DNA of 64,000 bases from Golubevia sp. BC0850 (lineage: Eukaryota; Basidiomycota; Exobasidiomycetes; Golubeviales; Golubeviaceae): contig JAAVVG010000001.1 of assembly GCA_012976225.1 (NCBI GenBank), positions 2,108,001 through 2,172,000 on the forward strand. Direction: 5' to 3'. The position numbers and the translations under genes were made by a program. Position 1 is the stretch's first letter. The number at the start of each line of letters is the position of its first letter. Below the pieces are notes generated by a model, which was not told where the DNA came from, made no database searches, and saw nothing but the letters and a program-made list of their open reading frames with translations. Below are positions 47,470-61,480 of the stretch, in pieces.

Positions 47470-49130
47470 TTAAGCGTGATTCTGAGAAGGCGCTTGAGAG
47501 GTAGAAGCATCAGATCCAACAGCGGGGGATCCGTTCTCAGAAGGTTCCTGTTTCTCGATGTCCTTTCCTTCTTGCTCTTCCTTGTCTTCGCTGAGCTCCT
47601 CGGCCGTACCTTCGACGTCTCTTGGTAGGTAGTCGCCTGGGTGATACAAGTTCAAGAGCAGCACTGATAAGGCCACTGGAGTAGCATCAAATGCGTAGTA
47701 CATCCTGCAAATAGAAGTGGTAGAGAGTCAGATCAGGTGTGGTGAAGCAAGTCTCTCAGCTTCCTTGAATTTTTGGACTTACCATTCTGTAGTCGAGATT
47801 CTTCCAATCCACCCAACAGCCATTTCAGCGAGACGGAATGAAGATCTGGCAAGAACGCAAAGAGCAGAGAGGAAAGCTGCGGCAAGGAACATTTTGAATT
47901 TTGGGGTCCAGAGAGGATGATGGGGTTCTTTAGATGCCTTAATAGCAAAGGAGATAGCTAGCGTATCGGCCAGCAGATAACCGATAAGCTGAACTACCAA
48001 ACCTGTGTGAAACGAGCAAGAGTTGGGGTGACAAAGGTCAGTTTAGCACATCTCAAGGCACTTTCTTCTAAATTCAGCTCTACTCACCTCCAACAACGAC
48101 GTTTCCTCCAGGGTTTACATCCTTCGCGACAGTTTCAGCAGCTCCTGCCAGTCCAGAACCAGCCCCCTGAACGACCAAAGAGACCACATCCAAAGTGACG
48201 AAAAATGGGATCACGAACTTGGGGTTGACTAGAGAGTATTTTCTTCCGAACATCATCAGTACTTTTCCAAGAATTGCGAAATGGATGGCTGCGAAGAAGA
48301 CTGGGGTGACAACTAAAAGAACCTGGGAGATTGAGAATTCACGGGGAAAGAAAATGAAAGATTGCAGGTCAGGATCTTGCCAATCCACTTATCATGATGA
48401 TATCTATCTCCAACCGAGCAATCATGAAAGATACTTACCTGTTGAGCGATGTATGGGTTCACCACTCTTTGGTGGAAGTGTCCATAAATCCTGATTCCAT
48501 TTCCGGTAGCCTCAGATCTGTGGGAGAAAGAGGAATGCGCAAAGGGTAAAGGAGAAGAACAAAGGGCCGAAGGAGATCCAAAGTCAGATTTGTATCCCAT
48601 TTTTCAGAATCGCTGAGCTTTTGAGGGGAAGATCGATCTCAAAAAAGCAAGCAAACATGGACCGAACGTTCTGTGTGGAGAGAGACTAACAGAGTTCCAA
48701 CGCTCAAGACGAGTAACCATAACTGCCTCTTTGAGATAGCCTGATAAGTGTGCAGAATGCATGAGAGACCGAAAACTATTGAAAGGAAGCAATAGATTGG
48801 AAAAGAAAAGAGAGGACATGTGAGTAAGATGACTTTTTCGACTTTGATCGAAATTTTAGAACGCCAATCTCCATTTTATGAACTTCTGCTTCTTCTCCTC
48901 TGATCTGCATGGAAACGCACCGATTGTGAAGACGATAGGAGCTGCAAAAGTTGGATTGTATCCATATGGTCCCTGGAGAGCCAGAAAAAGAGAGGAGGGT
49001 GAGCGCACAGTGGAAGAGAAAAGAGCTTCTCTCTCTCTCTCTCTCTTTGGAAACTCACGTATTGTAAGTAGACCTTTCTGACGAAAGGGTCTTGGCCATT
49101 GGGCACACCAGCGTAAGGATCCTGTTCCAT
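47470..49130 (-). CDS. RTA1-family seven-helix membrane protein
   Basis: Exons on minus are 49059-49130, 48921-48972, 48691-48775, 48439-48517, 48088-48322, 47783-48002 and 47470-47704, giving 325 aa. RTA1/RSB1-type proteins are fungal seven-helix membrane proteins linked to lipid export and resistance to toxic compounds. Diagnostic stretches are GPYGYNPTFAAPIVFTI near the N-terminus, SEATGNGIRIYGH, HFAILGKVLMMFG, IPFFVTLDVVSLVVQGAGSG, ARSSFRLAEMAVGWIG and WMYYAFDATPVALSVLLLNL followed by HPGDYLP. These occur in the family order. The C-terminal tail (about 255-325) is acidic. All splice phases agree and the start ATG is the first in frame. Confidence 0.9.
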
Positions 49131-49692
49131 TTTGAAGTTATAGACAAAGAAAAGAGAGAGAAAAGAGGGAATGTGGTGGGAGGAAAGAAAGAAAACAAAG
49201 TGATTTCAACGATTTCACATTCTTCTGCGATCGACGCCGAAAATTTAGCTTGTTTCGGGAGAAACCATTCTAAACCCATGAGTTTTGTTTGTCCGATTCT
49301 GTCGTCACATGTACTGACACACTTTCAACCAGTTTCAATTCTCTTGTCAATTGTCTTGTCTTGGAAGAGCGCTTCGAGACGGGGAGGTGAGAGAGGGTGG
49401 CGGATTGTGGGAGGAGGGATGAGAAGAATTGAAGAAGTTTCCACTTTCCACACATTTCACTCGCTAGCAAAAGCAGATTCGTACACTTTCAGAACTTCAG
49501 AATCAGAGAATGATTGATACAAGAGGGAAGATCAGAGAACAGGGAGGCAGGCGACTGAGAACAGACCAAGACAGAAAGAGGGGAACAAGCCATCAAAGAT
49601 CGAACAAGAGACTGAGAAATCAAAATTACTGAATTTTTAGGTTGTGTGGCGTAAACGAGTTTATTTATCTAAAGAGGATGGGATTGTTTAAA
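49131..49692. promoter_or_regulatory. RTA1 gene promoter and thiolase 3' end
   Basis: There is no gene. Both flanking genes are on minus. The region should contain the RTA1-family promoter (right of 49130) and the thiolase 3' UTR (left of 49693). Confidence 0.4.
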
Positions 49693-51902
49693 TTATTGCT
49701 CGTTGATGAAGACGGAAGCCATTCCCATTCCAGATCCAACACACATACTACTGACGAGCACCTTAGCTCCAGTGCGCTTGGCTTCGGCTAGACCAGTGGC
49801 GATTTGACGAGCACCAGTAGCTCCTAGAGGATGTCCGAAAGCAATGGCACCTCCAACTGGGTTCACCTTCTTGTAGTCAAGTCCTAACTTGTCACAAGAG
49901 TAGACAGCCTGGGAAGCGAAGGCCTCGTTGACTGATAGAAGAGAGAAGGGAAGTCGAATGTCAGCTTCTTACAACTCCTTTCGAAGAAAAAATAAGATCG
50001 GAAGCTCACCTTCGAAGATGTCAATGTCTTCCTTAGTAAGTCCAGTGAGTTCCAAGACCTTTGGGATAGCGTAAGCTGGACCAATTCCCATAACATTGGG
50101 TGGAACTCCAACGACAGAAGCGGTGACGAACTTTCCAATGATAGGTAGTCCAAGCTTCTTAGCAACTGAACGTCTAGCAAGTAGAACAGCGGCAGCTCCA
50201 TCAGAGACTTGAGAAGCGTTTCCGGCATGGGTAGAACCATCTTTGCTGAAAGCTGGCTTCAACTTGGATAGAGATTCCTTTGTGACTCCTTCACGGATTC
50301 CATCATCGTGATCGACAGTACGTTCGTTACCATCCTCATCGACGTACTTGATGATGACAGTTTCGGACTTGAACTTTCCATCCTTTTGAGCTTTGACAGC
50401 ACGAGCGTAGGATTCGGCGGCGAAGGTGTCTTGAGCATCACGAGTGACTCCGAACTGAGAAGCTACGTTTTCAGAAGTGATTCCCATTGGGGCCAGACAG
50501 TCGGCGGCTTCCTCGTTTTCTAGGACAGCGTCGGACATCTGGAGAGAAAGAAAGATGAGATTCCAAAGTCAGAATCGGAGGGAGACTTGCGCAAGTCCAC
50601 CTCTTGCACAAAGACTCACCTTCTCTGGCATGACTCCAGCTCCGTATCCCATAGTCATAGACTCGACACCGGCACCTTTGAGGAGAAAGAGAGGAAGAGG
50701 GACGAAGATTAGCTCAGACGTCGCTGAGATGCGGTCAGATGAGCTGCGGTAATACATACCAATACCGATGTCGATTTGTCCCATGGTGATTTCCATAGCG
50801 ATCTGATTGACAGTAGCTAGACCCTGAGAGCATAGGAGGACAAGGGAGAAGGGCAAAGAAGGTCAATTGGATTCCTCAAATTCTGAGCAAAGATGAGATT
50901 TCCTAAGTCCGCTTTGACCAGAACCGAGGTTTGAGAGCCATTGGAGACCCCAATGAAGTGGTCTCAGAGCTACTAGTAGCTCGTTTCGGAGCATGTTCAA
51001 GGAATGCTGTCACTTTCTCCACAAATTCTCTTTCCTAGCTCCTTGTCACCCTTTTCGCCCTTGCTTTCCCACCAGCAGGTATGCTTGTTTCAGAACACTT
51101 ACAGAGGAGCACTGTCTGTTCAGAGTGTTAACAGCAGTTGAGTTTGGGAAACCAGCCCAAAGAGCTGCCATTCTAGCAACAGTAGCACCTCCTCCTGGTG
51201 GTAGCACGTTTCCAACAGCGATGTCTTCAACGAGCTTTGGGTCGATCTTAGATTGAGCAATGACTCCTTTGAAGACTGTGGAGGGTCAAGAGATAGTCAT
51301 AAGAGAGATTTGTTAAACGGCTGAAGACGGGTGGGGAAGTTGCACGAGCAAGATGAGGAAGATGAGGGGAGGAGTATTGCTCACCATTTCCAAGGATTTC
51401 TTCTGGGCAACACTGTGACAGACCTCCTTTCTTGGCCTAGAAAACGAGAAGGAGAGAGGAGAGGAGGAGGAAGGAAGAGGAGATGGGTAAGGCTCGTGAA
51501 AGAGAGGAGGGAAGGTGGAGAGTTGGACGATGGCTCCTTTGCTTCTCGACGGAGCTGAAACTATTCCCAAAAGATTGTGCAAGTATCCAATAACTGAATC
51601 ACCAAGTTGCGCTATGCTCTCTGACTGAGCTTGACTATCTCCGAAGCCTGCTGGACCCCACTCGAATCGGATCGTGCTACTCACTCTGGTGATTGGGGAA
51701 CGTAGGGCAGAGACAATGACAACTGAGAGGAGATAGTCAAGAGATTACGAGTCAGTCTCCAAGTGCAATCTAGAAGAGGGAGAGATAGACTCGGAGGAAG
51801 AATCTGCGAAAGTTGTGGAAGGAGAAGCTTGGTTGTGAACTCACCATCGTCGTCTCCCTTCTTTAAGATAGCTTCTCTTCCTTTTGGTACGATAGAAGGC
51901 AT
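49693..51902 (-). CDS. POT1: 3-ketoacyl-CoA thiolase (beta-oxidation)
   Basis: This enzyme cleaves 3-ketoacyl-CoA with CoA to acetyl-CoA in the last step of beta-oxidation. Exons on minus are 51845-51902, 51685-51722, 51385-51436, 51103-51275, 50760-50823, 50620-50684, 50010-50538 and 49693-49931, giving 405 aa, the usual family length. Active-site features are the nucleophilic Cys in NTLNRQCSSGLATVNQ (codons across an intron), the His in AFGHPLGATGARQ and the second Cys in MCVGSGMGMASVF. Also visible are VVIVSALRSPITR, GAGVESMTMG and HAGNASQVSDGAAAVLLA. The C-terminus ends INEQ, not a PTS1, and the N-terminus shows no clear PTS2 nonapeptide, so peroxisomal targeting is not evident. Acetoacetyl-CoA thiolase is the alternative, but the QCSSGLA and GHPLGATGARQ context favours the 3-ketoacyl type. 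Confidence 0.92.
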
Positions 51903-52502
51903 TTTGATATGTGAATTTGGTAGAGTGTTAAAGAGTAAGGTAGAGGGGGTTGTGTGGGGTGAGAAGGAAGAAGCTGAAATTCAGGTTAAGTAGTTGTCGG
52001 GGACGGCTTCATGTGAAAGGCGATGGCCCGAGTACTTGTGCACACCAAGAGATCTCGCATTTCCAAAAATCTATAGAGAAGGAGTTTAAGATTTAAGGAA
52101 AATATCCATGGAAGTACAGAGACTGAGAGAGGGGTTGGAAAGGGAATGGACCTATGTACTCGAGGAGGAGACTATAGAACAAGGGAGATGTCTCCTGCTT
52201 GCCATTTTGCTCATCAATGCAGTTGACTTGTGTGATTGAAGTCACTCAAGAGTAGAATCCTGAAATTCTGAAAGCTCCAGATGACTTACGAAGACGAGAG
52301 AGGCATCAGAGAGATAACGAGATCTCGCATCTCATATAGGGGCAAAGAGTCACCAAACGAGAAAGTGAAGGAGTACAGTGAAAGCATAAGGATTCAATAG
52401 GATAGCATGATCAATAGTGTTACAAACAGGGCGGTGAATATTATAACATGAGAGTACAAATGAAGAGAAAAGAGAGAGAGTTGAGAAAGACCGAGTCGAT
52501 GT
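51903..52502. promoter_or_regulatory. Thiolase promoter and H4 3' region
   Basis: There is no gene in these 600 nt. Both neighbours are on minus, so the left part is the thiolase promoter and the right part the histone H4 3' UTR. Confidence 0.4.
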
Positions 52503-53963
<1,461 letters not shown>

Positions 53964-54348
53964 ATCTTTTCTCTTTAGGTTCTTATTCCTTCTCTCATTT
54001 CTCCTTTCTGTACAACCAACCTTGTAACCTTTATGTTCTGTAATTTTAACTTCTGAGCCTCCAATATGTGACTTTCACTACCATTTTCGTCTCGCGTGTT
54101 TGAACCTACACCCTTGTTCGTCAAGGCTTTGTTGATCAAGGTCTGAATTTTAAGCACAGAAAGAGCGAGTTTGTTCGAAACAAAGAGTAAGAAAACTGAT
54201 TACTGGTACAAAGAGAAGGCAAAGAGAGAGAGAGAGTGACACAAGGGATCGACGGAGAGAGCGAGAAAGAGAGAAGGTGCGAATAAATTGGATATAGAAT
54301 AATTATCCTAAAACTTCAGACGTAGTGGCGGAAGGAAGAAGAGACTGC
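53964..54348. other. Convergent 3' region of H3 and lipase gene
   Basis: These 385 nt between convergent stops show no gene. The left part is T-rich (H3 3' UTR); the right part has GA-rich runs. Confidence 0.4.
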
Positions 54349-55452
54349 TCAGTCTTCTCTGCGAAGTGGGAAAGAGGTATAGTAGACGCAATCGAACTTT
54401 CCGTCAGGTTGATCTTGAAGAGCGTTGAGGATGATGTTCTGGACATTGAAGTCGTAGGCTTCTCCCAAGTGACCGACGAAGTCTGCAGGTCGAGGTAGAG
54501 ATGGAACGGGGCATCAGAGCTGTGAGAGAGACGCCCACCGTAGTAAAACTCACCTTTCTCGCAGATGTCTTGGATCAAGACGTTATTCACGCCAGATTCC
54601 TCGACAAACGAGGTGGTAGGAGCTGGAGTAACCAATTCGTCATTCTTTGAGGCAATGACTGAGAGTGGGAAGAAGAGAGACACGGGACCGTTAGGATCGG
54701 AAAGCTGGCTTAGGACAAGCAAGAGTTGACTCACCTGTGTACTTGATACCCTCTTGAGTGATCTTTCCGGCATTCAAGAACTTGACAGCACTACCATATG
54801 GTAGCAGGTCAAGGCAAGCATCACAGCCAAAGAGCTTGAGAATTCCATCTCTGAGTGCGTTTGCCCCGAGGAGATTTCCGAGTTTAACCAAGTTTGCAAA
54901 GGTGGTCCCGTGAGAAGGTGGAGCGAGAGCTACGACTCTTCCAACGTTTCCAGTGATTTCAGGATAAGCCTTTGGTAGATAGAGTGACTTGAGCGACGGA
55001 AGGAGGGAGATGGAGGTGGAAAAGGGGTTAGAAACCAGAACCGGAAAGCAACAAAGTCAAGATGCCAGGCTCACCATGAAACCTCCCTCCGAGTGTCCGA
55101 CTAGGTCCACTTTGTTCTTTCCAGTCTTAGCTATGACTTCTTGAACGTAGTCTCTTAACGTAGTGGAAGAATCGCTGATGTTTCTCAGTCCGCCGACGAA
55201 GGGGAATCCAGGATAGTCACCATATGTGACAGAGAAGGTGCAAAGACCTTTTGAAGCCAGAAAAGATTGGAGAGTATTTATATCCTCGTAATAGGTAGCT
55301 CCCAATCCGTGGAAGAGGACGACAGGGTTGGAAGAGCTTTGACAAGTGAAGTCGTTCACTCCGGCTTTGGAGCGAGATTCGATTGGACTGGAGAAGACAA
55401 GACTTGAAAAGGATAGAGGCCCTAGGAGGCTCTGGGAGTATGGGCCGAGCAT
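54349..55452 (-). CDS. Alpha/beta-hydrolase, class 2 lipase-like (probably secreted)
   Basis: Exons on minus are 55075-55452, 54735-54969, 54554-54658 and 54349-54482, giving 283 aa. The N-terminus is hydrophobic with Ser/Leu/Phe (SLLGPLSFSSLVFSS), a possible signal peptide. NPVVLFHGLGA is the oxyanion-hole region. VDLVGHSEGGFM carries the nucleophile Ser, NDELVTP the probable acid Asp and DFVGHLGEAYD the probable His, the order expected for a triacylglycerol lipase/esterase of the Lipase_2 (LipA/EstA) type. VALAPPSHGTTFANL and CDACLDLLPYGSAV match the same family. An ATG 41 codons upstream (55575) is also in frame but adds sequence that looks less like a secretion signal. Confidence 0.86.
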
Positions 55453-57500
55453 GATGGAGGAATGAAAAGAAAGAGGGGAAAGTGATGAAGAGAAGAAGGA
55501 TGGGTTAGAGAAGAGAGCTTTCAAAGAGGAATGTTGGAAGATGTAGACCGCTTCACTTGGGGTAATCAAAGTCAAGGTCTCGTTCTCCTCGCCATCTCTT
55601 CTCCTTTCCCATCAGAAGAACAGTCGAGTTTCGTTCTGAAAGGGTGAGTTGAGACTTGAGGAGAGGATGAACCAGTAGAGAAGACGTAGATAGGGGAGGA
55701 GAAATCCTGTTCATCTCACCTCTTAGCACTGTCTCGAAGGCTGCTTCGACATATCTCCAAGCCTCCCGAATCTTCTTTCTAGATTTGACGTTTTTTGAAG
55801 ATCACACTTAGTTGACGCGCTGACTGCTGGCGGGGCTGAGGGACTGAAGGAGGGAGCGGTATTCCCAGAGAATGTTCTCTCGTCCACAAAGGTTTCACAC
55901 CAGGCTCTGAAAGAGCTAGCATAGAGAGTAATCAGCTTAACACTTGGTCATCAGACTGCTGTGACCTCAGAGAAGACTCTATTCTCTTCGGAAGTCGAGC
56001 ACCAGTCCACAATCTCATTACTCATTCGCCACCCAGCTTTGTCCGAGGTCGTATTCAATTGGCATACACAGCTGGCTCTATGGGGCCCTAGAACTGACAG
56101 AAGGGACGACATTAAATTCGAATGTTTTGCATCCAGCAACCATGTTCGCAGGCCCAACTGGGACTCGTCTTTCTCAACCTTGAAGATGTTGAAAGGTCCA
56201 TCTACTTGCCTCGAACCTGCTACTGAATCAAGCCTTTCCATCTCTGAATTGTGTCAATAAACTTCAGTACATTCCAGAGTGGTGTCCAATAGAGAGGGAT
56301 ACGAAAGAAGACAGCTTCCAACGCAACTTTCGATTTCTTTTGAGAGGCCTTGTCAGACTTTCCCAATTTCGCTCTCAATAGCAGAAGCTGAGAGATTAAT
56401 CTGGATTTTGCCTGAAAGGTTGGATTTGGATTTTGGCTGAGGTTGAGTGAATTTGGAGGCAGAAGGTCTGATAGTTGAGTTACTTGAGACAGAAGCTTGA
56501 TTCGTCTGTTTGGATGAAGTTGAATTTGATCTGTCTGCTGCTTTGATCCATTGACCTTGCTTGACAACCATCGTTAGACTGGATTGATCTTTGACAGAAA
56601 GAGAAGAAGAGGATGATGGGTGGTTGGCAGTTAGAAGGAGCTTGTAGATAGGAGCTGGTTCCAAGTCAGAATGTTCTAGAAGCTTTATTCAGTTGGGCAC
56701 AAAAAAAAACTCTTTTTGACGAGTCGTCAAGAAGAAAAGGTGCAGAAAAATTTTAGTCTCGCGCCATTGTCAAAACAATCCGAGTCTTTTGCGGAAAAAG
56801 GCAGCAGAAGAGGTGATGAGAAGAGTTTTGAGGCGGAATGGGTTGTAAGAGTGGTACCCCAAATGTCCAGGTATTTATACTCGGAGGGGCTGGAGAAGAT
56901 TGAACGGAGGCAACCTCACTCACGATTTCTCTCGACGCGCCTCAATGGCCTCTTTTCTCGCAATGGACAATCCTGTCGATGTGTAGCGCCAGGTGGCAAG
57001 TCCCCGACTCACTCTCTTTTATCTGAATCTTATATTTCTTTTGATTGTCTACTTCTGTCAGGTAAGGAAACAGGAGAGTGGCTCTTTATCGAGCCTTCAC
57101 CCTGCATTTCAACACAGAATGATTAGACTCGAGAGTTGCCCAGCCATTGTGGTTCATTAAAACTTCAGATGTTGGCTTTTGAAGTGTGGAAAGGAATCAG
57201 TCTTTTCTTTGGGACAGATTTGATCGATCGAGACTGGCGAAAAGAGACGGGTAGAGTACAGTGAAGCTTGCCTTCTGTTTTCAGCCCGTCCTGGTCTTTC
57301 AGCGCTAAAGATGGAGGACAAGCTCTGGAACTCAAGCTCTTATAGACCCTGAAATCCAGAAAACGAGCTTCTCGACCAGGCATTCCTAGCCACATTCAGT
57401 TATATTTGTCACAGAGATGTGCTTCTGGAATGGAAGGTGGAAGCGAAGGCAGACTCGCAGCCTCTCAAGGAGAAATCTTGGTTAGAGAACCATTGATCTG
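55453..57500. other. Region without a confident gene
   Basis: I see no gene with a recognisable domain in 2 kb. On minus at 56.2-56.7 kb two overlapping frames look protein-like: a Ser/Lys-rich frame beginning MEPAPIYKLLLTANHP (56664) and, shifted, a C-terminal stretch ending FIDTIQRWKGLIQ (stop near 56220). They may be one small gene with an unseen intron or a decayed one. A run of ten A lies at about 56701-56710. Confidence 0.3.
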
Positions 57501-57524
57501 AAGAACAACATACCTAGTCCTGGT

Positions 57525-60500
57525 ATGTTTGAATATCAAGAATCCTTAGTAGAGATAGATCAGCGGAATCTAATCAGCTCAACCTCCTCTAGCAAACCCT
57601 CTGGCTGGACCGGCTCTAGGATCTCGAACAATCGCTCGTCACCTCTACGATCAAGCTGGAGAACTCATTGTCCAACTCATCGTCAACGCTTCTACCCTAC
57701 CTTCCCCTCAGGCCTACCATTTTCTATAACACGAAAATTGTAGGTAGAAATCGGGTCAATGGTTTGAGCTCTCGCACGTATAGGACCACTACGACCCTCT
57801 CCAAGACGACTCTTCTACCTCAACATTCTCAGCCGACATGCTCGGGACCCATCTCTGCCTCTACTCTAACGAGGAAAAACGTACTTCTGCCATCTTGAAA
57901 CAGCCAAAGGTGGAGACGGAGCTTCTGGAGCGCACAGTCGACCTTCTTTCGACTGGTCCCCCTTGGTCTCGATTCGCTACTTCACGCTTCCTCAAGGATC
58001 CAGGTCCTCAACCATCTCACATCGGTCCACCTGGAAAGACTTCTAGCAGTGGCTCTGAGGTCAAGGCTAAACTCCTCGGTAGGAAGAGCAGCGGCTGGTG
58101 GACGCCCGACTATCGTGACCACGTCGTCAACAGAACAAAGAAAGTAGTCGCGAAAGCCGTCCCGTATCTTCCAGTTCCTCCTATGGAGGAATGGGCACCG
58201 ATGGAGGAGCACCTGGTTCAATGTCCAGCTTCTCCAAATTCTGCTGAACGTCTTCGTGCCTGGGGCTTGGGAGGTGCTCCTCCAGTCTCTGCAGATGTCG
58301 ACATCCTGATCCTCATCGGAGCTGATGGCGGTCCAGTAGACCCGGAATCCTGGGCTTTGATCTTAGCTGGTGCTACTTATGGTTGGCAACTGGTTCTCGC
58401 TATAGATGCGCTTGACAACGTGAGTAATATTTGCATTTCATTTCCTTGTCGCGCAACCTTTGCCTTCCCCTCGAACTCTGTTCATATCACCTGACCTCTT
58501 CTGCCCAATCGTATCACTGGACCTTCTCACTGATCTACCCTTCTGCTCCCCTTCTTTCCTAACAAACAGTGGCAATCCTGTTGGCTGGTCGATTTCGTCA
58601 AGCTCTTCGAGAACCCTCTACGTTCTTTCGTCATCTTCCAAGGCGATCTCGACTACTATGAGAGCCAAATCGTGGTCGAAGATGGTGGTCACGAGGATGC
58701 TGAAGATGTCGAAGGTCCAGCTGGAGCTCTACTCATCGTCGAAGGAGCCGAAGGAGGTCAGGATAGAGCTCGCAATCCTTACGTCAGACACGGAGGCGAC
58801 TGTAGAGGTACTGTTGGAGACAGTACCTCTGGAGACAGTACCTCTACAGACAGTAGTTCTACAGAGACACTCTTAAAGCCAACCACTTTCTCTACACCTT
58901 CTCGGATCAAGAAGGCGCCGGCAGAATGAATGAAGAGGACATCGTCAAGAAGGATTTGGATATGGTCTGTTCGAAAACACTCTCATGGGTCAAGATGGAT
59001 TCTTCACAGCTCCTGCCTCCGCTACGTTCTCCTATCCGAGCACTTCTGGTCTACCGAGTTCCGAATCTCCCGCTTTGAGCAGATCCTCTTCGACTCCTAC
59101 CTTGGATAGCTCGGATAGCTTTGCTTCGATCTCTCCGCATACATCTTCGATCTCAACCTCTAGCTTCGCTTCTCCAACCTCGGACAGCTCTTCTAGCTTC
59201 GGTTCAGTCTCTCCTTCTTCGGCCTCGACCTCAAGCTTTCCCTCTACTCCTTCAATCGAAGATTCGCAACCCTTGACAGAGGATCATAGTTTTTCTCAAG
59301 TCATCGACTGTGGAAGGAAGGATCGACCAAAGGAACCCCATCGCGGTCGAAATCATCCTGAGCACTCTGGAACAAGCTCCGTGTCTCCACCAGACACTTC
59401 TGAGCTCAGCAAGAGTGGTGGTAACTCTCAAGTCCAGACGGATCGAGACGCTGCAAGAGAGAGCCAGGACGACATTCTGCTGAACTACGGAGGGCCGGAA
59501 GTATAGGATCAGCCTTCGTCATTTCCTAGAAAGAAACCAAAGCTAGAACAATCTGTCTCGGCTTCGGATCCTTTGACAACAGCCTCTCAAAGTAATCTTC
59601 AATCGATCTCTTCGGCTACTGCCTCTTCTCTCCCAAAGGACACGGAACTCCAGCCCAACGTAGAGCACCAGCAGACTCGCCTTTCTGGAGGAGCCAAGCC
59701 TAGTAGGAAATCCATCGCAGCTGTTTTCGCTCCGAAGCCCAAGCTTCAGAATCCTCCCAAGTACCCAACCAAGGGATCTGTCACAATTGCGAAGACGAAT
59801 GAATGGCTTTGCTCGTTCCAGCAGCGGTGAGATCTCTAGACTCTCTCCTTCTTCAACTTCAAGAGCAAGTTCAACTGCTTCGCAAATCGTTTCCTCAACG
59901 ACAGATAGCAAGCTACCGTAGTCCATCTAAGAACAGCAGCTTCGAGACGCGCTCTCTAGCTCTTTTCACCGCTGAAGGACCTTAGAAAGCCAGCAGGTAG
60001 AGCCAAGAACATTCCATCATTAGAATCCAGAGCTATTCGAACCAACAACAGTAACCAGGTCTATGTTTTGGAGAAGAGAAAACACACTGCTCCTGGAAGA
60101 CAAGGTGGCTGCGACGTTTGCTCTCCTGCTGTCCTAAAAACCCTATCTGGACCGCCTCTAGATCCTGAAGATCCTGAAGCTCAAGAGAAAGCACAGCTTT
60201 GCGATGTCTGCAATTCTAAGTGACGTAAAGGTCGGAAGAGATGGAGTCTTCTGCAGTTGAAGGAGTGGCGAGCTCAGCAACCCGAGTCTGCTCGATACCC
60301 GGAAGCCCCAGCTGGAGCTAACCCAGAGGAACCTCAGCTAGTTCTACACTTCTATGTAGAGAGACCGAAAGCTCTACCTTCAGGCTCAGTTGCGGATCCT
60401 CTGGAATCTTTCCACGATTGGTCGGTTCTACCGCTTGGGGTTTTCTCTGCCAGTCGTGCGCTCGAGTTATGGATCCTAGACTTGGCCACCGTTTCCCCGA

Positions 60501-60715
60501 GATGGACGTAGATCCACGACATAGGTATCTCAACCGTTGCCATGGAGTAGATGGAGCGTGTCTCTGCGAAAGCGGCTGGGGGAGAGAGAAAAGGGTGCTG
60601 ATACGCCAAGCTTCAATTGGAGGTGAGAGCTTTTCAAGCTTTTCATCTTCTTTGATTAAACGTTTGGTCCTCTTCTCTCTGAAGAACGAAGCATCTAGGC
60701 AGACATCTAAATGAA
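57525..60715 (+). pseudogene. Decayed protein gene of unknown family with Cys pairs
   Basis: Plus-strand coding-like segments follow one another in changing frames. The best is 57838-58419, spliced at GTGAGT to 58570-58929, with VDILILIGADGGPVDPESWA and WLVDFVKLFENPLRSFVIFQ. Then comes a Ser/Pro-rich segment 58985-59506, its continuation to about 59830 beyond a TAG, and a basic segment with CDVC and CDVCNSK near 60.1-60.2 kb and FLCQSCARVMD near 60.45 kb. The Cys-x2-Cys pairs suggest a zinc-binding module. Composition and codon use match neighbouring genes, so it was probably a host gene. Several stops and frame changes prevent a single model, and I do not recognise the family. A cryptic intron could explain some breaks. 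Confidence 0.45.
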
Positions 60716-61480
60716 GTCAGCGTGGTGGATTTTCTTACAGGTTGGGAACTGCTGAAGGTGATGAGTGACAGGCGGAACTTGCAGGATGCTGTCGCAGCCG
60801 CTAATGCAATCTCATGCCATGATCAAGTCGATGAGAAGAGTTTGGTTTTGATGGAGGATAGAATCAAGGAAGCTGTGAGCAGATTGAAATCGGCGGTACA
60901 ATCGAGGGAAGGTGAAGAAGATGATTTTGAATTTTGCGATGTTCGACTTTTGAGAATGTGCGGTTTTGTAATTTCTGCAAGGGGGTTTGCGAATCGAGAA
61001 AAGATCCTCCTGTCTTCATACTGATCTGAAATTTGATCAGTCTGTGAATTCCGGTTGATGATTCGGATAAATGTTTCACGAACCGTTGGTGTTGTGAGTG
61101 GTCTGTAGCAGTTGTCTAAAATATCGTCTTTGGGGCCTCGATTGGTCTTCTCGTTAGGCTCGTTTGAACCCCGGAAACATTCAGCCTGATCTTCGCAGTT
61201 GTCATGGTATATTAATCTTCTGACGAAACGACGACATGCGAGATCGTCAAGAGAAGATTCGCCTCGAAGTGTCTGTGACCGGTGGTGACTCGAAATCTTC
61301 GGACCTGAATACAAATCTTCACAAGTCACTCCCTTCATTCAGGACAAAACTTAAGAGATTCTCATTTTATTTCCCCATGGAAATTCCCTTTTCTAGATTG
61401 CAACAAAAAAGCACAAATAGTAACTGAAAAAAGGGGTAAAAAAGAGACGATCCCTGATAACATCAATTGAAATCTTCGAA
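60716..61480. other. Region without a confident gene
   Basis: Short open frames on both strands carry no recognisable domain; nothing further is supported. Confidence 0.3.

Noticed and set aside
56716-57126. 136-codon open frame on plus
   Set aside because: No domain, splice context or protein-like composition supports it; the stretch is probably non-coding.
57525-60715. Mobile element or transposase as the source of the Cys-pair remnant
   Set aside because: No terminal repeats, target-site duplication, transposase motif or reverse transcriptase-like sequence was seen; composition matches neighbouring host genes.
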